Made by a program: the position numbers and the translations under genes
DNA from: Halovenus sp037080055
GTDB lineage: Archaea; Halobacteriota; Halobacteria; Halobacteriales; Haloarculaceae
Direction of reading: 5' to 3'
NCBI RefSeq assembly: GCF_037080055.1
Contig: NZ_JBAOJI010000006.1
Location: 186,001 to 250,000, forward strand
Length of the DNA stretch: 64,000 bases
Shown: piece by piece, positions 49,672-58,454 of the stretch
Position numbering within the stretch: the stretch's first letter is position 1
Layout: each line of letters opens with the position of its first letter
The notes under the pieces: model-generated
What the model was told of the DNA's origin: nothing
Databases searched by the model: none
The model's input: the letters and a program-made list of their open reading frames with translations, nothing else

Positions 49672-50349
49672 TCACTCGGTTCGGAACGCCCGGTCGCCCG
49701 CATCGCCCAGTCCCGGCACGATGAATCCCTCTTCGTTCAGATGATCGTCGATAGAGACGGTCACCAGTTCGGCACCGGGGAACTCTCCGTCGATCCGTTC
49801 GAGGCCGTCGGGCGCGCTGACCGCCGAGAGAACGAGCAACTGCTCCGGATCGGCTTCACCGTCGAGCAGATGACCGAGCACCGCCGAGAGGGTACTTCCA
49901 GTCGCGAGCATCGGGTCGGCAATGATCACCGTATCCTCGGGACGGATCTCCGGCAGTTTGACGTACTCGACGGAGATTGGGAACGAGCCACTCTCGTCCA
50001 TCCCGGCGCTCTCGTCGCGGCTTGCCGAGATGACACCCTGTCGGGCCGCCGGGAAAGCCTTCAGTAGCCCCTCGACAAAGGGCGTCGCTGCGCGGAGCAC
50101 GTTGATGATCACGACATCGTCCAGCCCCTGGATCTGCGGGCCGGTCGTCTCGGTCAGCGGCGTCTCGACCGGGACGTCTTCGGTTTCGAGCCACGTGTCG
50201 ATGATCTCGTAGCCACAGACCCGTCCGAGCCGGACCAGCCCTTTCCGGAACGCGATCTGTTCGGTGTCGACGCTTCGCAACTCCGTGAGCGTGTGTTGTG
50301 CGAGCGCGTGCGTGATGACAGCACCGTGCTCGCGGTGTTCGACTGACAT
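49672..50349 (-). CDS. upp: uracil phosphoribosyltransferase
   Basis: A 225-residue enzyme that makes UMP from uracil and PRPP. The PRPP-binding motif IIADPMLATGST is near 142-153, VLRAATPFVEGLLKAFP carries the flexible loop residues, and the C-terminal DAGDRAFRTE end is typical of Upp. It completes salvage with the uridine phosphorylase and deoC of the window. It is divergent from the SDR gene, with about 115 bases between. Confidence 0.95.
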   Translation of the reverse strand: MSVEHREHGAVITHALAQHTLTELRSVDTEQIAFRKGLVRLGRVCGYEIIDTWLETEDVPVETPLTETTGPQIQGLDDVVIINVLRAATPFVEGLLKAFPAARQGVISASRDESAGMDESGSFPISVEYVKLPEIRPEDTVIIADPMLATGSTLSAVLGHLLDGEADPEQLLVLSAVSAPDGLERIDGEFPGAELVTVSIDDHLNEEGFIVPGLGDAGDRAFRTE

Positions 50350-50464
50350 ACCTGCCTGTGGGGTGGGCGGCCCTATGACTGTGGTGTTCTCCGGCCGCAG
50401 GGTCGACTCGACTCGCGCTTTCCGGTTGTCCCGGATTCAAGCCTGCTCGCACCGAAGATGGCGC

Positions 50465-51208
50465 ATGATCGATCCCGACCTCTCTGGACGGACGGCACTG
50501 GTGACCGGAAGCGCGAAAGGCGTCGGCCGGGAGTTCCTGCTCGCGCTGGCCGACTGCGGCGCGGACGTGGCTGTCCACTACCGGTCGAGCGCCGACGAAG
50601 CGGAGACTGTCCGCGAGACGATTGCACAGCGTGAGGACTCGGGTGCAATCACCACCGTCCAGGCAGATGTGACCGAACCCGACGCGGTCGACCACCTCTT
50701 CGACGAGGTGGAAGACGCACTCGGGACGGTCGACATTCTCGTCAACAACGTCGGTGCGTTCGCGCCGCGACACTGGGAGGAACTGGACCACGAGACGTGG
50801 CAGACGGTCATCGAGACCAACCTCTACGGCACCTATCTCTGCTCGAAACGCGCGCTGCCTGGTATGCGCGAGCAGTCGTTCGGCCGCATCGTCAACGTCG
50901 GCTACGCCTCCAGCGAGAAGGGGCTGGTCAGCCCGAAGAACTTCCCGTATTTCGTCGCCAAATCTGGCGTGCTGATGTTCACGCGGATGCTCGCAGCAGA
51001 TACCCAATCAGACGGCATCACGGTCAACGCCGTCTCGCCGTACACCGTCGAGAACTCCGCGGAGTTTCCCGACGAACTCCCGCGGGGCCGAGCCGCCAAG
51101 TTCGAGGACATGAATCAGGCGCTGCTCTTTTTCCTCGAAGAGGGCAGCGAGTACATCAGCGGGCAGAATGTCGAGGTCAGCGGTGGGTGGCTCCCCGAGT
51201 CCGTCTGA
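50465..51208 (+). CDS. short-chain dehydrogenase/reductase
   Basis: A 247-residue SDR. The NAD(P) motif TGSAKGVG lies near 14-21, DILVNNVG near 86-93, and the catalytic Tyr-Lys pair is in PYFVAKSG; the Ser is in GYASSEKG. Length and layout fit FabG-like ketoreductases. ATG 50465 is used because the frame upstream runs through the upp promoter. Substrate is unknown. Confidence 0.92.
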   Translation: MIDPDLSGRTALVTGSAKGVGREFLLALADCGADVAVHYRSSADEAETVRETIAQREDSGAITTVQADVTEPDAVDHLFDEVEDALGTVDILVNNVGAFAPRHWEELDHETWQTVIETNLYGTYLCSKRALPGMREQSFGRIVNVGYASSEKGLVSPKNFPYFVAKSGVLMFTRMLAADTQSDGITVNAVSPYTVENSAEFPDELPRGRAAKFEDMNQALLFFLEEGSEYISGQNVEVSGGWLPESV

Positions 51209-51289
51209 GCACCGAGCGGGCGACAATCCGCCTGAGTCGGGTGGATCGAACCCGAGTACATATACCGACTGAGCAAGAATACCGCACAC

Positions 51290-51883
51290 ATGCCGAACTA
51301 TCCGACACACGCACGCTGGGGGAGAATCGGGGCGGCGGCGATGGGATCCGTCGTCGCCGGCACCGTCTACTTCCTCTTTCTCTCGGCGATTCTCGCCTTC
51401 GCAGCCGGAATCGGGGCCGCCGCGGCGACGTTCGTGGGGTCGATCTATCCCGATATCGATCACCACACTTCCAAACCGCGACAGAAGGCCGTCCGGTGGT
51501 TTCAGGGCCTGGTCGTCCTCGCAATCGCCTCGCTGGCAGGGTTGGGCTGGACGGAGTTCGTCCCGGCCATCGAGTCGCTGACCACCCGGCTCGGGGTCGG
51601 CCTCCCGGTCCCGCCGGAAGTCACCGGAGCGGTGCTGATCGTGCTGGTCGCAATCGTCGCGACGGGGCTGGTCGACCCGGTGATCGGACTGGTCACCAAC
51701 CGACACCGCGGCTGGACCCACAGCGTGCCGATCAACGCCGTGCTGATGGCGCTGCTGCTCGGCGGCCTCTGGCTGTTGCTCGGTGGGCTCTCCTTCGAGC
51801 GCCGCGTGACAGCACTGGTCGTGACCGGGACCTTCTACATCGGGACGCTGATTCATCTCGGCCTCGACGGCGAAATCCCGTAG
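51290..51883 (+). CDS. YdjM-like membrane metal-binding protein
   Basis: A 197-residue membrane protein with about five helices. It keeps the family signatures GSIYPDIDHHTS (near 50-61) and RHRGWTHS (near 139-146), in which His and Asp residues probably bind a metal. It belongs to the YdjM/DUF457 group, sometimes annotated as metal-dependent hydrolases. The start follows a likely TATA (ACATATACC near 51259). It converges on the sensor kinase, with 91 bases between the stops. Confidence 0.88.
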   Translation: MPNYPTHARWGRIGAAAMGSVVAGTVYFLFLSAILAFAAGIGAAAATFVGSIYPDIDHHTSKPRQKAVRWFQGLVVLAIASLAGLGWTEFVPAIESLTTRLGVGLPVPPEVTGAVLIVLVAIVATGLVDPVIGLVTNRHRGWTHSVPINAVLMALLLGGLWLLLGGLSFERRVTALVVTGTFYIGTLIHLGLDGEIP

Positions 51884-51974
51884 TCTGCAATCCACGACCA
51901 GCCCGTCACCGACGGTCTATCGATTCACTCTTACAGATTTTCTCGGCCAATTCTCTCGGGGCTACACGGGAGGA

Positions 51975-53888
51975 CTACGCTGTCTCTTCTGACCGAGTCT
52001 CTAGATCGGCGAGCGTTATGATAACTGTCGATCCTTCACCGGTCTCGAAAGAAAGGTCTCCGTCGAGTGCCTCGACGCCCCAACTAAGCTGCCAGAGTCC
52101 GAGCCCACGTCCGTGCTGTAGTTCGGTCTCCGTTCCGGTCGACAGTGGTTCGAGTTCGGCCGCTGGAATACCTGGTCCGTCGTCACGAATCTCGATCCTG
52201 TGGCCATCAGCCGTCGATAGTATCGAAACGTGGACACTCGAGTCCGCATACTTGACGGCGTTTTCCAGCGGACTGAGCAGTGTCGTTCGGAGTATCTCGG
52301 CATCGGTCCGAAGCGTCGCCACAGACGGGAAGTCGGTGCTGATCGTCACCTCGTCGGAGTCGACTTGTGAGAGGAGATCGGACATCACTGACGTGAGGTC
52401 GACTGTCTTCGGCTTAGGATCACGCGTCATCAATTGATCGATGCGCCGGGCGCGCGTGCTGAGTTCTGCCAACCGATCTGCCGTCTCCAATACGGCTTCG
52501 GCATGGTCGCCATCTGTTCGGTCGGACAGCCGTTCCGCGTGGCTCCTGATGATGTCGAGACGATTCCGGACGTTGTGTCTGAGCAGGCGATTGAACACCT
52601 CGAGTCGTTGCTCGCGTTGTTCGCGTTCCTGGATGAACCCCTGTAGGTCATCACGCATGTTCACCATTGCCTCACCGACCGGCCCCGGCACCTCCTCGTC
52701 GAGTGCTTCGTCGTCGAACTCTCGCTGTGCGATCTTTTCTGACTGTTCGGTGATCGTTTCGAGGTAGCGTTTGGTCTTACGGAGACTCGCTTTGAGTTGT
52801 CCGACTTCGTCGATGCGGTCTCCCTCGGACACGTCGACCGTGAGATCACCCTCGGCGAGCGCTTCCGCCTGCGTCGAGAGTCGTCTGATCGAGTGGATCG
52901 GACCGAAATGAGTCATCCCGATAAGCAAGAGGAATCCGACAGCAGTGAGTCCAATCAACCCCGCCAGGTCGGTCTGAATCTGATTGGTCACCGCGAGTGC
53001 CGTCGACCGAGGAACTTCTTTCACTACGACCCAGTTGACGCCGTCGCTCGGCACGCTGTGGTATCCTCTCACCTCTGTGTCGTCCAGTTCGGCACCGCTG
53101 AGCGGCGCGAACTGATTCGGTCGATCCTCGATCTGTGACTCGACTTCCGTCGCGGTCGCTTCACCCTTGTACGGACGGAACTCGTCGGGGCTGTCCTTCT
53201 CGAACATCACGTAGCCGCTCACACCGCCGAGAACGACCGTATTTGTGTCTTCGGTCGCATCAGCCGCCGTCGCGACCCGTGTGCTCGGATGATACTCGCC
53301 GATCAAAACGTGGTTACCGTCCTGTGTTGGCGAGGCGATTGCGACCGACATATTCCCGTTGTCCAGATAGACCCACGAAACGAGCGTATCTGCCGTGCTA
53401 TCGAACTGAAACGTCACTTCGTCGCCGGTCACGGTCTCTCCCCAGTCAATCTGACTCGCGGCCAGCGGCTCACCCGTCAACCCATCACTGCTCGCGATGA
53501 TCTCCTCAGTCGTTCCGTTCGACGGCTGCTCTGTCGGCCGCTCGACGATATGGAGACTGACAAGTTCGTCCGGAGGCCGGCTGATCTCTTCGTTCAGTGT
53601 GGCCTCTGTCTGTGTCTGGTTCGACGGATCGATTCCCTCGTGTGACGATAACAACCGAATGGATTCCTGTTCACCCTCGAACCATCTGGCGAGACTCTCC
53701 GCTTCGAGTTCTGCGGTCCCTTCGACTGAATCTAACTGTTCCGCCGTGACCCGATCAGAGACCTGAGCTGTGATGATTGCGCCGCCCGCAATGATGACGA
53801 TCGTAATGAGCAACGAAACGACCAGGAGCTTCAGAGCGTATCGTGACCGAACCTGCTCTGGAAGAAGCTCCGTGGTACGGCGGGCCAT
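51975..53888 (-). CDS. membrane sensor kinase with dCache-like domain and HAMP
   Basis: A 637-residue histidine kinase. TM1 (about 20-42) and TM2 (about 310-330) enclose a 265-residue extracellular domain of dCache type. A HAMP (about 330-385) and a coiled region lead to a HisKA-like helix with NRLLRHNVRNRLDII and an HATPase_c domain with ENAVKYA, DDGPGIP and GRGLGLW. It is built like a chemoreceptor-derived kinase. The promoter upstream on the minus strand includes GATATTTGTATG. No adjacent response regulator. Confidence 0.92.
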   Translation of the reverse strand: MARRTTELLPEQVRSRYALKLLVVSLLITIVIIAGGAIITAQVSDRVTAEQLDSVEGTAELEAESLARWFEGEQESIRLLSSHEGIDPSNQTQTEATLNEEISRPPDELVSLHIVERPTEQPSNGTTEEIIASSDGLTGEPLAASQIDWGETVTGDEVTFQFDSTADTLVSWVYLDNGNMSVAIASPTQDGNHVLIGEYHPSTRVATAADATEDTNTVVLGGVSGYVMFEKDSPDEFRPYKGEATATEVESQIEDRPNQFAPLSGAELDDTEVRGYHSVPSDGVNWVVVKEVPRSTALAVTNQIQTDLAGLIGLTAVGFLLLIGMTHFGPIHSIRRLSTQAEALAEGDLTVDVSEGDRIDEVGQLKASLRKTKRYLETITEQSEKIAQREFDDEALDEEVPGPVGEAMVNMRDDLQGFIQEREQREQRLEVFNRLLRHNVRNRLDIIRSHAERLSDRTDGDHAEAVLETADRLAELSTRARRIDQLMTRDPKPKTVDLTSVMSDLLSQVDSDEVTISTDFPSVATLRTDAEILRTTLLSPLENAVKYADSSVHVSILSTADGHRIEIRDDGPGIPAAELEPLSTGTETELQHGRGLGLWQLSWGVEALDGDLSFETGEGSTVIITLADLETRSEETA

Positions 53889-54006
53889 TTTTTGGCTAAT
53901 TCAGCCTTGCACATACAAATATCCCGGTCATTGACCACAAGGGAAGCGTTCGCTGGTCGGCATCTCTTTTGATGCGCTACATGTCGTCATGCCGTCGACT
54001 TCGGTA

Positions 54007-54597
54007 CTACCGCCGACCGACGACCCGCGATTGCTCGTGTTCGGGAAACATCTCCGCGACCGCCTCCGCTCCGTACTCCTCGGCGATCAACACTCGAAGC
54101 TCCGACTCGTAATCGCCCTTCTCGATTTCCTCGCTCGGTCCCGTCTCGACGCGCAGGTGTTCTTCGGCGAGTCGGTCGATTGCTCCGCGACCGATCCCCG
54201 CCAGTGGCGCGAGATGTTCCACGTCGTACCGATCCTCGACGCTCTGTGCAAGCGAGCGGGGGACCGTCGGCACGCGGTCGTCCCGACGAGTTCCGTCCGC
54301 GATGCCGTCGAAGTCGAGTTCGGCGGCACGTTCGAGGGCGTGCTCGTGGACGGTCTGGATGCCGTTGCGGGGATAGCCGTCGTCGACCATCTGCTCGATT
54401 GCATCGCGGGCTACCTCATCGTCGAGGTCAACGCGGCGGGTCTCGAAGCCGACGGCTTCGCCGGCAGCCATCGCGTGTTCGTAGTCGTCGGTGATCCCGA
54501 AGGTACAGCACAGAACGGTGAGATCGCAGTGGTCTTCGAGAAGCAGTGCAGCGAGCGTGGAGTCTTTCCCCCCGCTTGAGAGCAGGCCGACCTCCAT
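54007..54597 (-). CDS. PP-loop ATP-pyrophosphatase family protein
   Basis: A 196-residue N-type ATP pyrophosphatase. The PP-loop SSGGKDST is at 7-14, and GITDDYEHAM, GYPRNGIQTVHEHAL and DGTRRDDRVPT (about 101-111) are family-like. It resembles the archaeal DUF7411/diphthine-ammonia-ligase group, which adenylates a substrate carbonyl. True Dph6 is longer. The ATG follows the PDCD5 stop by one base, so the two are one operon. Confidence 0.85.
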   Translation of the reverse strand: MEVGLLSSGGKDSTLAALLLEDHCDLTVLCCTFGITDDYEHAMAAGEAVGFETRRVDLDDEVARDAIEQMVDDGYPRNGIQTVHEHALERAAELDFDGIADGTRRDDRVPTVPRSLAQSVEDRYDVEHLAPLAGIGRGAIDRLAEEHLRVETGPSEEIEKGDYESELRVLIAEEYGAEAVAEMFPEHEQSRVVGRR

Positions 54598-54598
54598 C

Positions 54599-54946
54599 TC
54601 ACCGGCGCTTGATATCGAAGTTTTTCGAGTCCGGCGTCAGTTCCTTGAGGAGCTGTTTCATCTTTTCTTCGTCAATTTCGCCCTGAATACGGCCACTCTG
54701 GGCCAGTGCGATGATCTGTTGTTCGACTTTTTCGCCCGCGTCGGGTTTGGACATCTTGACGGTGTTGAGTCGCTTGCGCGCGCCATCGCTGAGATGCTGG
54801 CGGAGGATGGCCTTCTTCTGGGCCTCGGCTTCCTGTCGCTGGGCCTCCATGGCCTCTTCTTGGCCCTCTCCCTGCTGTTCCTGCAGCTGTTTTTTCTTCT
54901 GTTCGCGGATCTTTTCTAGTTCTTCGTCGCTTGGCTCGCCGCTCAT
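54599..54946 (-). CDS. PDCD5-family DNA-binding protein
   Basis: A 115-residue helical protein of the archaeal/eukaryotic PDCD5 (TFAR19) family. A charged N-terminal helix, EELEKIREQKKKQLQEQQ, is followed by RQHLSDGARKRLNTVKMSKP and IALAQSGRIQGEIDEEKMKQLLKEL, matching the family core. It is thought to bind nucleic acid or chaperonin. ATG 54946 is preferred, since the frame upstream enters the next gene's 3' end. It is the first gene of the PP-loop operon. Confidence 0.93.
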   Translation of the reverse strand: MSGEPSDEELEKIREQKKKQLQEQQGEGQEEAMEAQRQEAEAQKKAILRQHLSDGARKRLNTVKMSKPDAGEKVEQQIIALAQSGRIQGEIDEEKMKQLLKELTPDSKNFDIKRR

Positions 54947-55001
54947 ACTCTCATGTTGGCGAGTACGAGGCAAAATCATTACGGAAGGAACCCTCCACAG
55001 A

Positions 55002-55727
55002 TCAGGCAACCTGGTCGGCATTCTCCCGGGCGATCAGATACAGCGGGACGATGACGATATTCAAACCGGGCAGCGCTGCCATCACCGCCCACTTCTGGGG
55101 TCCGCCGGTCCAGTTGGTCGTCGTCCGCAGATTTAGTGCATCGAGATAGATCGAAAGCGGCAGGAGCAGAAAGGTTGCGGCAAGCCAGCCGACGACGAAG
55201 GGTGTCGTCGCGATGAAGGCCGCCCCCGGCGAGAAGATGCCGACAAGTCCGATCACGGCCGAGGGAGCAAGTCCGGCGAAGATGCCGTAGACGGCGCTTG
55301 CGGTGCCACGAGGCTCGCCGTCGGGGACGACAGGCGCGTAATACCCCTCGGAAATCGTCAGTATCAGTTCGCGGTCGACCAACTCCTCGGCGCTGGCGAC
55401 GCCCGCGACAGCGAGCAGTCGGGCGAGTCGGTCGTCGGGACCGCGGTCTGTCGGCTCGAAGTAGAGTACGAACACCGGCTCGTCGGTCTTTCTGACCGTC
55501 AGTCGGACGGCGACTGCCTCGGCCGTGTCGATCCCAGCCGGATAGTCCGTCGGGACGTTCGAGGCGGGGACTTCTTCGACCTCGCGGACGACGGCAGTGA
55601 ACTGCTCGCCTTCGTCTTCACCGTCGGTGTCCGGCGGACTAGCAATCGGTTCGACTGGCTCCTCCTCGGCCGCTTCAGACTCGTCGGACTCCACTTCGGC
55701 GACCGATTGCTCGCCGTCCTCTGTCAC
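55002..55727 (-). CDS. haloarchaeal membrane protein with acidic head
   Basis: A 241-residue protein. The first 60 residues are very acidic. A soluble beta-rich part follows (about 45-145, with VAVRLTVRKTDEPVFVLYFEP), then three hydrophobic helices (about 148-220) and a short C-terminus (YLIARENADQVA). No known family. GTG 55727 is preferred because the longer frame runs into non-coding sequence. It is divergent from the L1 operon and shares its promoter region. Confidence 0.65.
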   Translation of the reverse strand: MTEDGEQSVAEVESDESEAAEEEPVEPIASPPDTDGEDEGEQFTAVVREVEEVPASNVPTDYPAGIDTAEAVAVRLTVRKTDEPVFVLYFEPTDRGPDDRLARLLAVAGVASAEELVDRELILTISEGYYAPVVPDGEPRGTASAVYGIFAGLAPSAVIGLVGIFSPGAAFIATTPFVVGWLAATFLLLPLSIYLDALNLRTTTNWTGGPQKWAVMAALPGLNIVIVPLYLIARENADQVA

Positions 55728-55849
55728 AGTACTGCTCTTTCGGGGCGCAGTCCTCAAAACGATGCTGTTTGTCCGCTCCGCCACCGAATCGGTCGGCCGG
55801 TCGACCGCGCCAGGCCGCCGCAGGTGTCCGTTGCACACCGGTTCGACGG

Positions 55850-55856
55850 TTTTAAG
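55850..55856 (+). promoter_or_regulatory. TATA box of the L1-L10-L12 operon
   Basis: TTTTAAG lies about 90 bases upstream of the L1 start. Transcription starting about 25 bases later would give a leader of about 70 bases, in line with leaders reported for this operon in halophilic archaea. Confidence 0.5.
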
Positions 55857-55883
55857 TGTCGCATCGGCCTCTTGCCAACCGAG

Positions 55884-55899
55884 ACAGGCTTTCGCCTGT
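55884..55899 (+). promoter_or_regulatory. leader hairpin 1 (ACAGGC/GCCTGT)
   Basis: A perfect 6-bp stem with a TTTC loop near the 5' end of the predicted leader. It may be structural or part of the control element below. Confidence 0.4.
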
Positions 55900-55908
55900 T
55901 TCACTGAC

Positions 55909-55935
55909 CCGTAGAAGCCATCTGGCGTACTACGG
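55909..55935 (+). promoter_or_regulatory. possible L1-binding autoregulatory hairpin
   Basis: CCGTAG (55909-55914) and CTACGG (55930-55935) form an outer stem. Inside, GCC-ATCT-GGC forms a second stem with an asymmetric internal loop. Two helices separated by an asymmetric loop is the shape of known L1 targets on rRNA and mRNA. The outer stem runs into the Shine-Dalgarno GGAGGTG (55934-55940), so L1 binding would block ribosome entry. Archaeal L1 operons are known to autoregulate; that this is the exact site is inferred. Confidence 0.5.
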
Positions 55936-55944
55936 AGGTGAACA

Positions 55945-56583
55945 ATGGCAGATCAGGAAATAGAGGAGGCAGTCTCTCGCGCGCTTGACGAGTCACCGGC
56001 TCGGAACTTCACCGAGACGGTCGACATTGCCGTCAATCTGCGTGATATTGACCTCAACGATCCATCGAACCGAGTCGACGAGAGCGTCGTCCTGCCGCAA
56101 GGCACAGGACAGGAAACCAGTATTGTCGTGTTCGCGGAGGGCGAGACCGCCATCCGCGCCGAGGAGGTCGCCGATGACGTCCTCGATGCCGACGAACTGG
56201 CAGACCTGGGCGACGATGACGACGCGGCGAAAGACCTCGCCGAAGACACTGACTTCTTCCTCGCAGAGGAACGACTGATGCAGGATATCGGGCGCTATCT
56301 GGGGACCGTTCTCGGTCCGCGGGGGAAGATGCCCGAACCAGTCAGTCCCGACGACGACATCGTCGAGGTCATCGAACGAATGAAAAACTCTGTGCAGATC
56401 CGCAGCGGTGATCGACGGACCTTCCACACACGTGTCGGCGCGGAGGATATGTCCGCCGAGGACATCGCCGACAACATCGACGTGATCATCCGTCGTCTCC
56501 ACGCGGATCTGGAGAAAGGACCGCTCAACATCGATTCGGTCTACGTCAAGACCACGATGGGCCCGGCCACGGAGGTGGCCTGA
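55945..56583 (+). CDS. rpl1: 50S ribosomal protein L1
   Basis: A 212-residue uL1. Typical features include EEAVSRALDESPARNFTETVD, NLRDIDLNDPSNRV, VLGPRGKMPEPV (near 120-131) and GPLNIDSVYVKTTMGP at the end. It binds the L1 stalk of 23S rRNA and is often a repressor of its own mRNA. It begins a three-gene operon with L10 and L12. A clear Shine-Dalgarno GGAGGTG precedes the ATG. Confidence 0.97.
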   Translation: MADQEIEEAVSRALDESPARNFTETVDIAVNLRDIDLNDPSNRVDESVVLPQGTGQETSIVVFAEGETAIRAEEVADDVLDADELADLGDDDDAAKDLAEDTDFFLAEERLMQDIGRYLGTVLGPRGKMPEPVSPDDDIVEVIERMKNSVQIRSGDRRTFHTRVGAEDMSAEDIADNIDVIIRRLHADLEKGPLNIDSVYVKTTMGPATEVA

Positions 56584-56584
56584 G

Positions 56585-57634
56585 ATGAGCACACAGGAAC
56601 GCAAAACCGAGACGATTCCCGAGTGGAAGCGACAGGAAGTCGACAAGGTTCGTGACTTCCTCGACCGCTACGACAGCGTCGGCGTCGTCGCGATCACGGG
56701 CATTCCGAGCCGACAGTTGCAGGACATGCGCCGGAATCTCCACGGGTTTGCAGAACTCCGCGTCTCGCGGAACACGCTGCTCTCCCGCGCACTCGACGAG
56801 GCCGGCTCCGGCCGCGAGGAACTCACCGAGTTCATCAGCGGTCAGGTGGGACTCATCGGCACGAACGAGAACCCCTTCAGCCTCTTCCAGCAGCTGGAAG
56901 CCTCGAAGACCTCGGCGCCGATCAACGCCGGAGAGGTCGCCCCGAACGACATCGTCGTTCCCGAGGGTGACACGGGGATCGATCCCGGTCCGTTCGTCGG
57001 CGAACTCCAGAGTGTCGGCGCGAACGCCCGGATCGAGGAAGGCTCGATTCAGGTGCTCGAAGACTCGACCGTCCTCGAGGCGGGCGAAGAGGTCTCCGCG
57101 GATCTCTCGAACGTCCTCACAGAACTGGGCATCGAGCCAAAAGAGGTCGGTCTCGACCTGCGCGCCGTCTACGCAGACGGTGTGCTGTTCGAGCCAGACG
57201 ATCTGGAACTCGACGTCGAGCAGTACCGCGCGGACATCTCCGCCGCGGCCGCTCGTGGACAGAACCTCGCGCTCAACGCCGAAATCGCGACGAGCCAGAC
57301 GGTCCCGTCGCTGGTGGCCAAAGCCAGCGGCGAGGCCAAAAACCTCGCGCTGCACGCGGCAATCGAGAACGAGGAAGTCATGCCCGATCTGATCAGCAAA
57401 GCAGACGGGCAGGTCCGCGCGCTCGCCGCGCAGATCGACGACGAAGAGGCGCTGCCGGAGGAACTGCAGGACCTCGACGAGCCAGCAGCCGATGCACAGA
57501 CCGACGACCAACCTGACGACTCCGAGGACGCCGACGAGGAGGAAGCCGAGGCCGACGAGGCCGACGAGGCCGATGCAGAAGACGACGCCGAAGACGACGA
57601 CGACGTTGGCGACGCACTCGGAGACATGTTCTAA
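56585..57634 (+). CDS. rpl10: 50S ribosomal protein L10 (stalk P0)
   Basis: A 349-residue uL10/P0, the base of the ribosomal stalk. The N-terminal RNA-binding domain (WKRQEVDKVRDFLDRYD, IPSRQLQDMRRNL) is followed by the archaeal insertion domain (near 105-180), helices that bind L12 dimers, and an acidic tail ending ALGDMF. The start is one base after the L1 stop. The length is typical for haloarchaeal P0. Confidence 0.97.
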   Translation: MSTQERKTETIPEWKRQEVDKVRDFLDRYDSVGVVAITGIPSRQLQDMRRNLHGFAELRVSRNTLLSRALDEAGSGREELTEFISGQVGLIGTNENPFSLFQQLEASKTSAPINAGEVAPNDIVVPEGDTGIDPGPFVGELQSVGANARIEEGSIQVLEDSTVLEAGEEVSADLSNVLTELGIEPKEVGLDLRAVYADGVLFEPDDLELDVEQYRADISAAAARGQNLALNAEIATSQTVPSLVAKASGEAKNLALHAAIENEEVMPDLISKADGQVRALAAQIDDEEALPEELQDLDEPAADAQTDDQPDDSEDADEEEAEADEADEADAEDDAEDDDDVGDALGDMF

Positions 57635-57643
57635 CACATAACC

Positions 57644-57997
57644 ATGGAATACGTATACGCAGCACTCATCCTGAACGAATCGGGCGAAGAGATCAACGAA
57701 GAAAACCTCACGAGCGTCCTCGAATCCGCGGGCGTCGACGTCGAGCAGTCCCGTGTCAAGGCGCTTGTCGCCGCACTGGAAGACGTCGACATCGAGGAAG
57801 CCGTCGAGGAAGCGACCGCAGTGCCCGCCGCAGGCGGTGCAGCCGGTGGTTCAAGCGGCGCTGCCCCGGCTGACGCCGGTGGCGAAGAAGAGGCCGAGGA
57901 AGAAGAGGCCGAGGAAGAAGAAGAAGCAGCCGACGAAGGCGACGACGACGAAGAGGACGGCGACGCTGGCGAAGGACTCGGCGAACTCTTCGGCTAA
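57644..57997 (+). CDS. rpl12: 50S ribosomal protein L12 (stalk P1)
   Basis: A 117-residue archaeal P1/L12. The N-terminal dimer domain starts MEYVYAALILNESGEEINE. An Ala/Gly-rich hinge follows, then a long Glu/Asp tail ending GLGELFG, the element that recruits translation GTPases. It lies 9 bases after L10. A T-rich stretch 9 bases later should end the operon. Confidence 0.97.
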   Translation: MEYVYAALILNESGEEINEENLTSVLESAGVDVEQSRVKALVAALEDVDIEEAVEEATAVPAAGGAAGGSSGAAPADAGGEEEAEEEEAEEEEEAADEGDDDEEDGDAGEGLGELFG

Positions 57998-58006
57998 TCC
58001 ACAACA

Positions 58007-58018
58007 CTTCTTTCATTT
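58007..58018 (+). terminator. T-rich terminator of the L1-L10-L12 operon
   Basis: CTTCTTTCATTT follows the L12 stop by 9 bases. Composition and position fit a haloarchaeal transcription terminator. The next gene starts about 110 bases later. Confidence 0.45.
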
Positions 58019-58127
58019 ACTCACTCGATAGCTGCAGCACCGCAGGCAGCGTCAGCGGGCACAGAACTCACGGCGAGAGTGTTGCCAACCAGTCCACCTA
58101 TACGCGTGTCGCTCCATAGTCATTGGT

Positions 58128-58406
58128 ATGACAGAACACGAGGAGGCTTCTCGCACAGAGACAGACGCGAATCCGAAGAAACTCTCCGCAGTCGGTGGCT
58201 TCGTCGGAACCGTGCTCGGTTCACGAGTTAGCCGCACCGGAGCAGCCCTCGGGGCAATCGTCGGCGGGACCGTCGGCTATCTCGCCGGAGCGGTCGGTGG
58301 TTCTCCTGCCGAGACTCCCGTCTCAGACCCTGTCGCTATCGACGTGGCCGACGGGGACGACGAGGGCGAAGACGATTCGTCCGCCGACACAGACAGCGAC
58401 GAATAG
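58128..58406 (+). CDS. small Gly-rich membrane-associated protein
   Basis: A 92-residue protein with a hydrophilic N-terminus, then a Gly/Ala helix (about 25-60: GGFVGTVLGSRVSRTGAALG, then IVGGTVGYLAGAVGG) with glycine-zipper spacing, and an acidic C-terminus. Glycine-zipper segments often oligomerise in membranes. No named family is recognised. It follows the ribosomal operon on the same strand with an independent start. Confidence 0.55.
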   Translation: MTEHEEASRTETDANPKKLSAVGGFVGTVLGSRVSRTGAALGAIVGGTVGYLAGAVGGSPAETPVSDPVAIDVADGDDEGEDDSSADTDSDE

Positions 58407-58454
58407 GACGGTCACTCCCGGCCTTTTCCTCACCCTGACAGGCGTCGTCGTTGG

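Noticed and set aside
50797..52437. 546-codon plus-strand frame spanning the SDR, membrane protein and kinase genes
   Set aside because: It crosses both strands of three well-supported genes and has no domain content, so it is a GC artefact.
55728..55904. N-terminal extension of the membrane protein at 55002-55727
   Set aside because: It would run through the L1 promoter, and the upstream codons show no coding character. GTG 55727 fits better.
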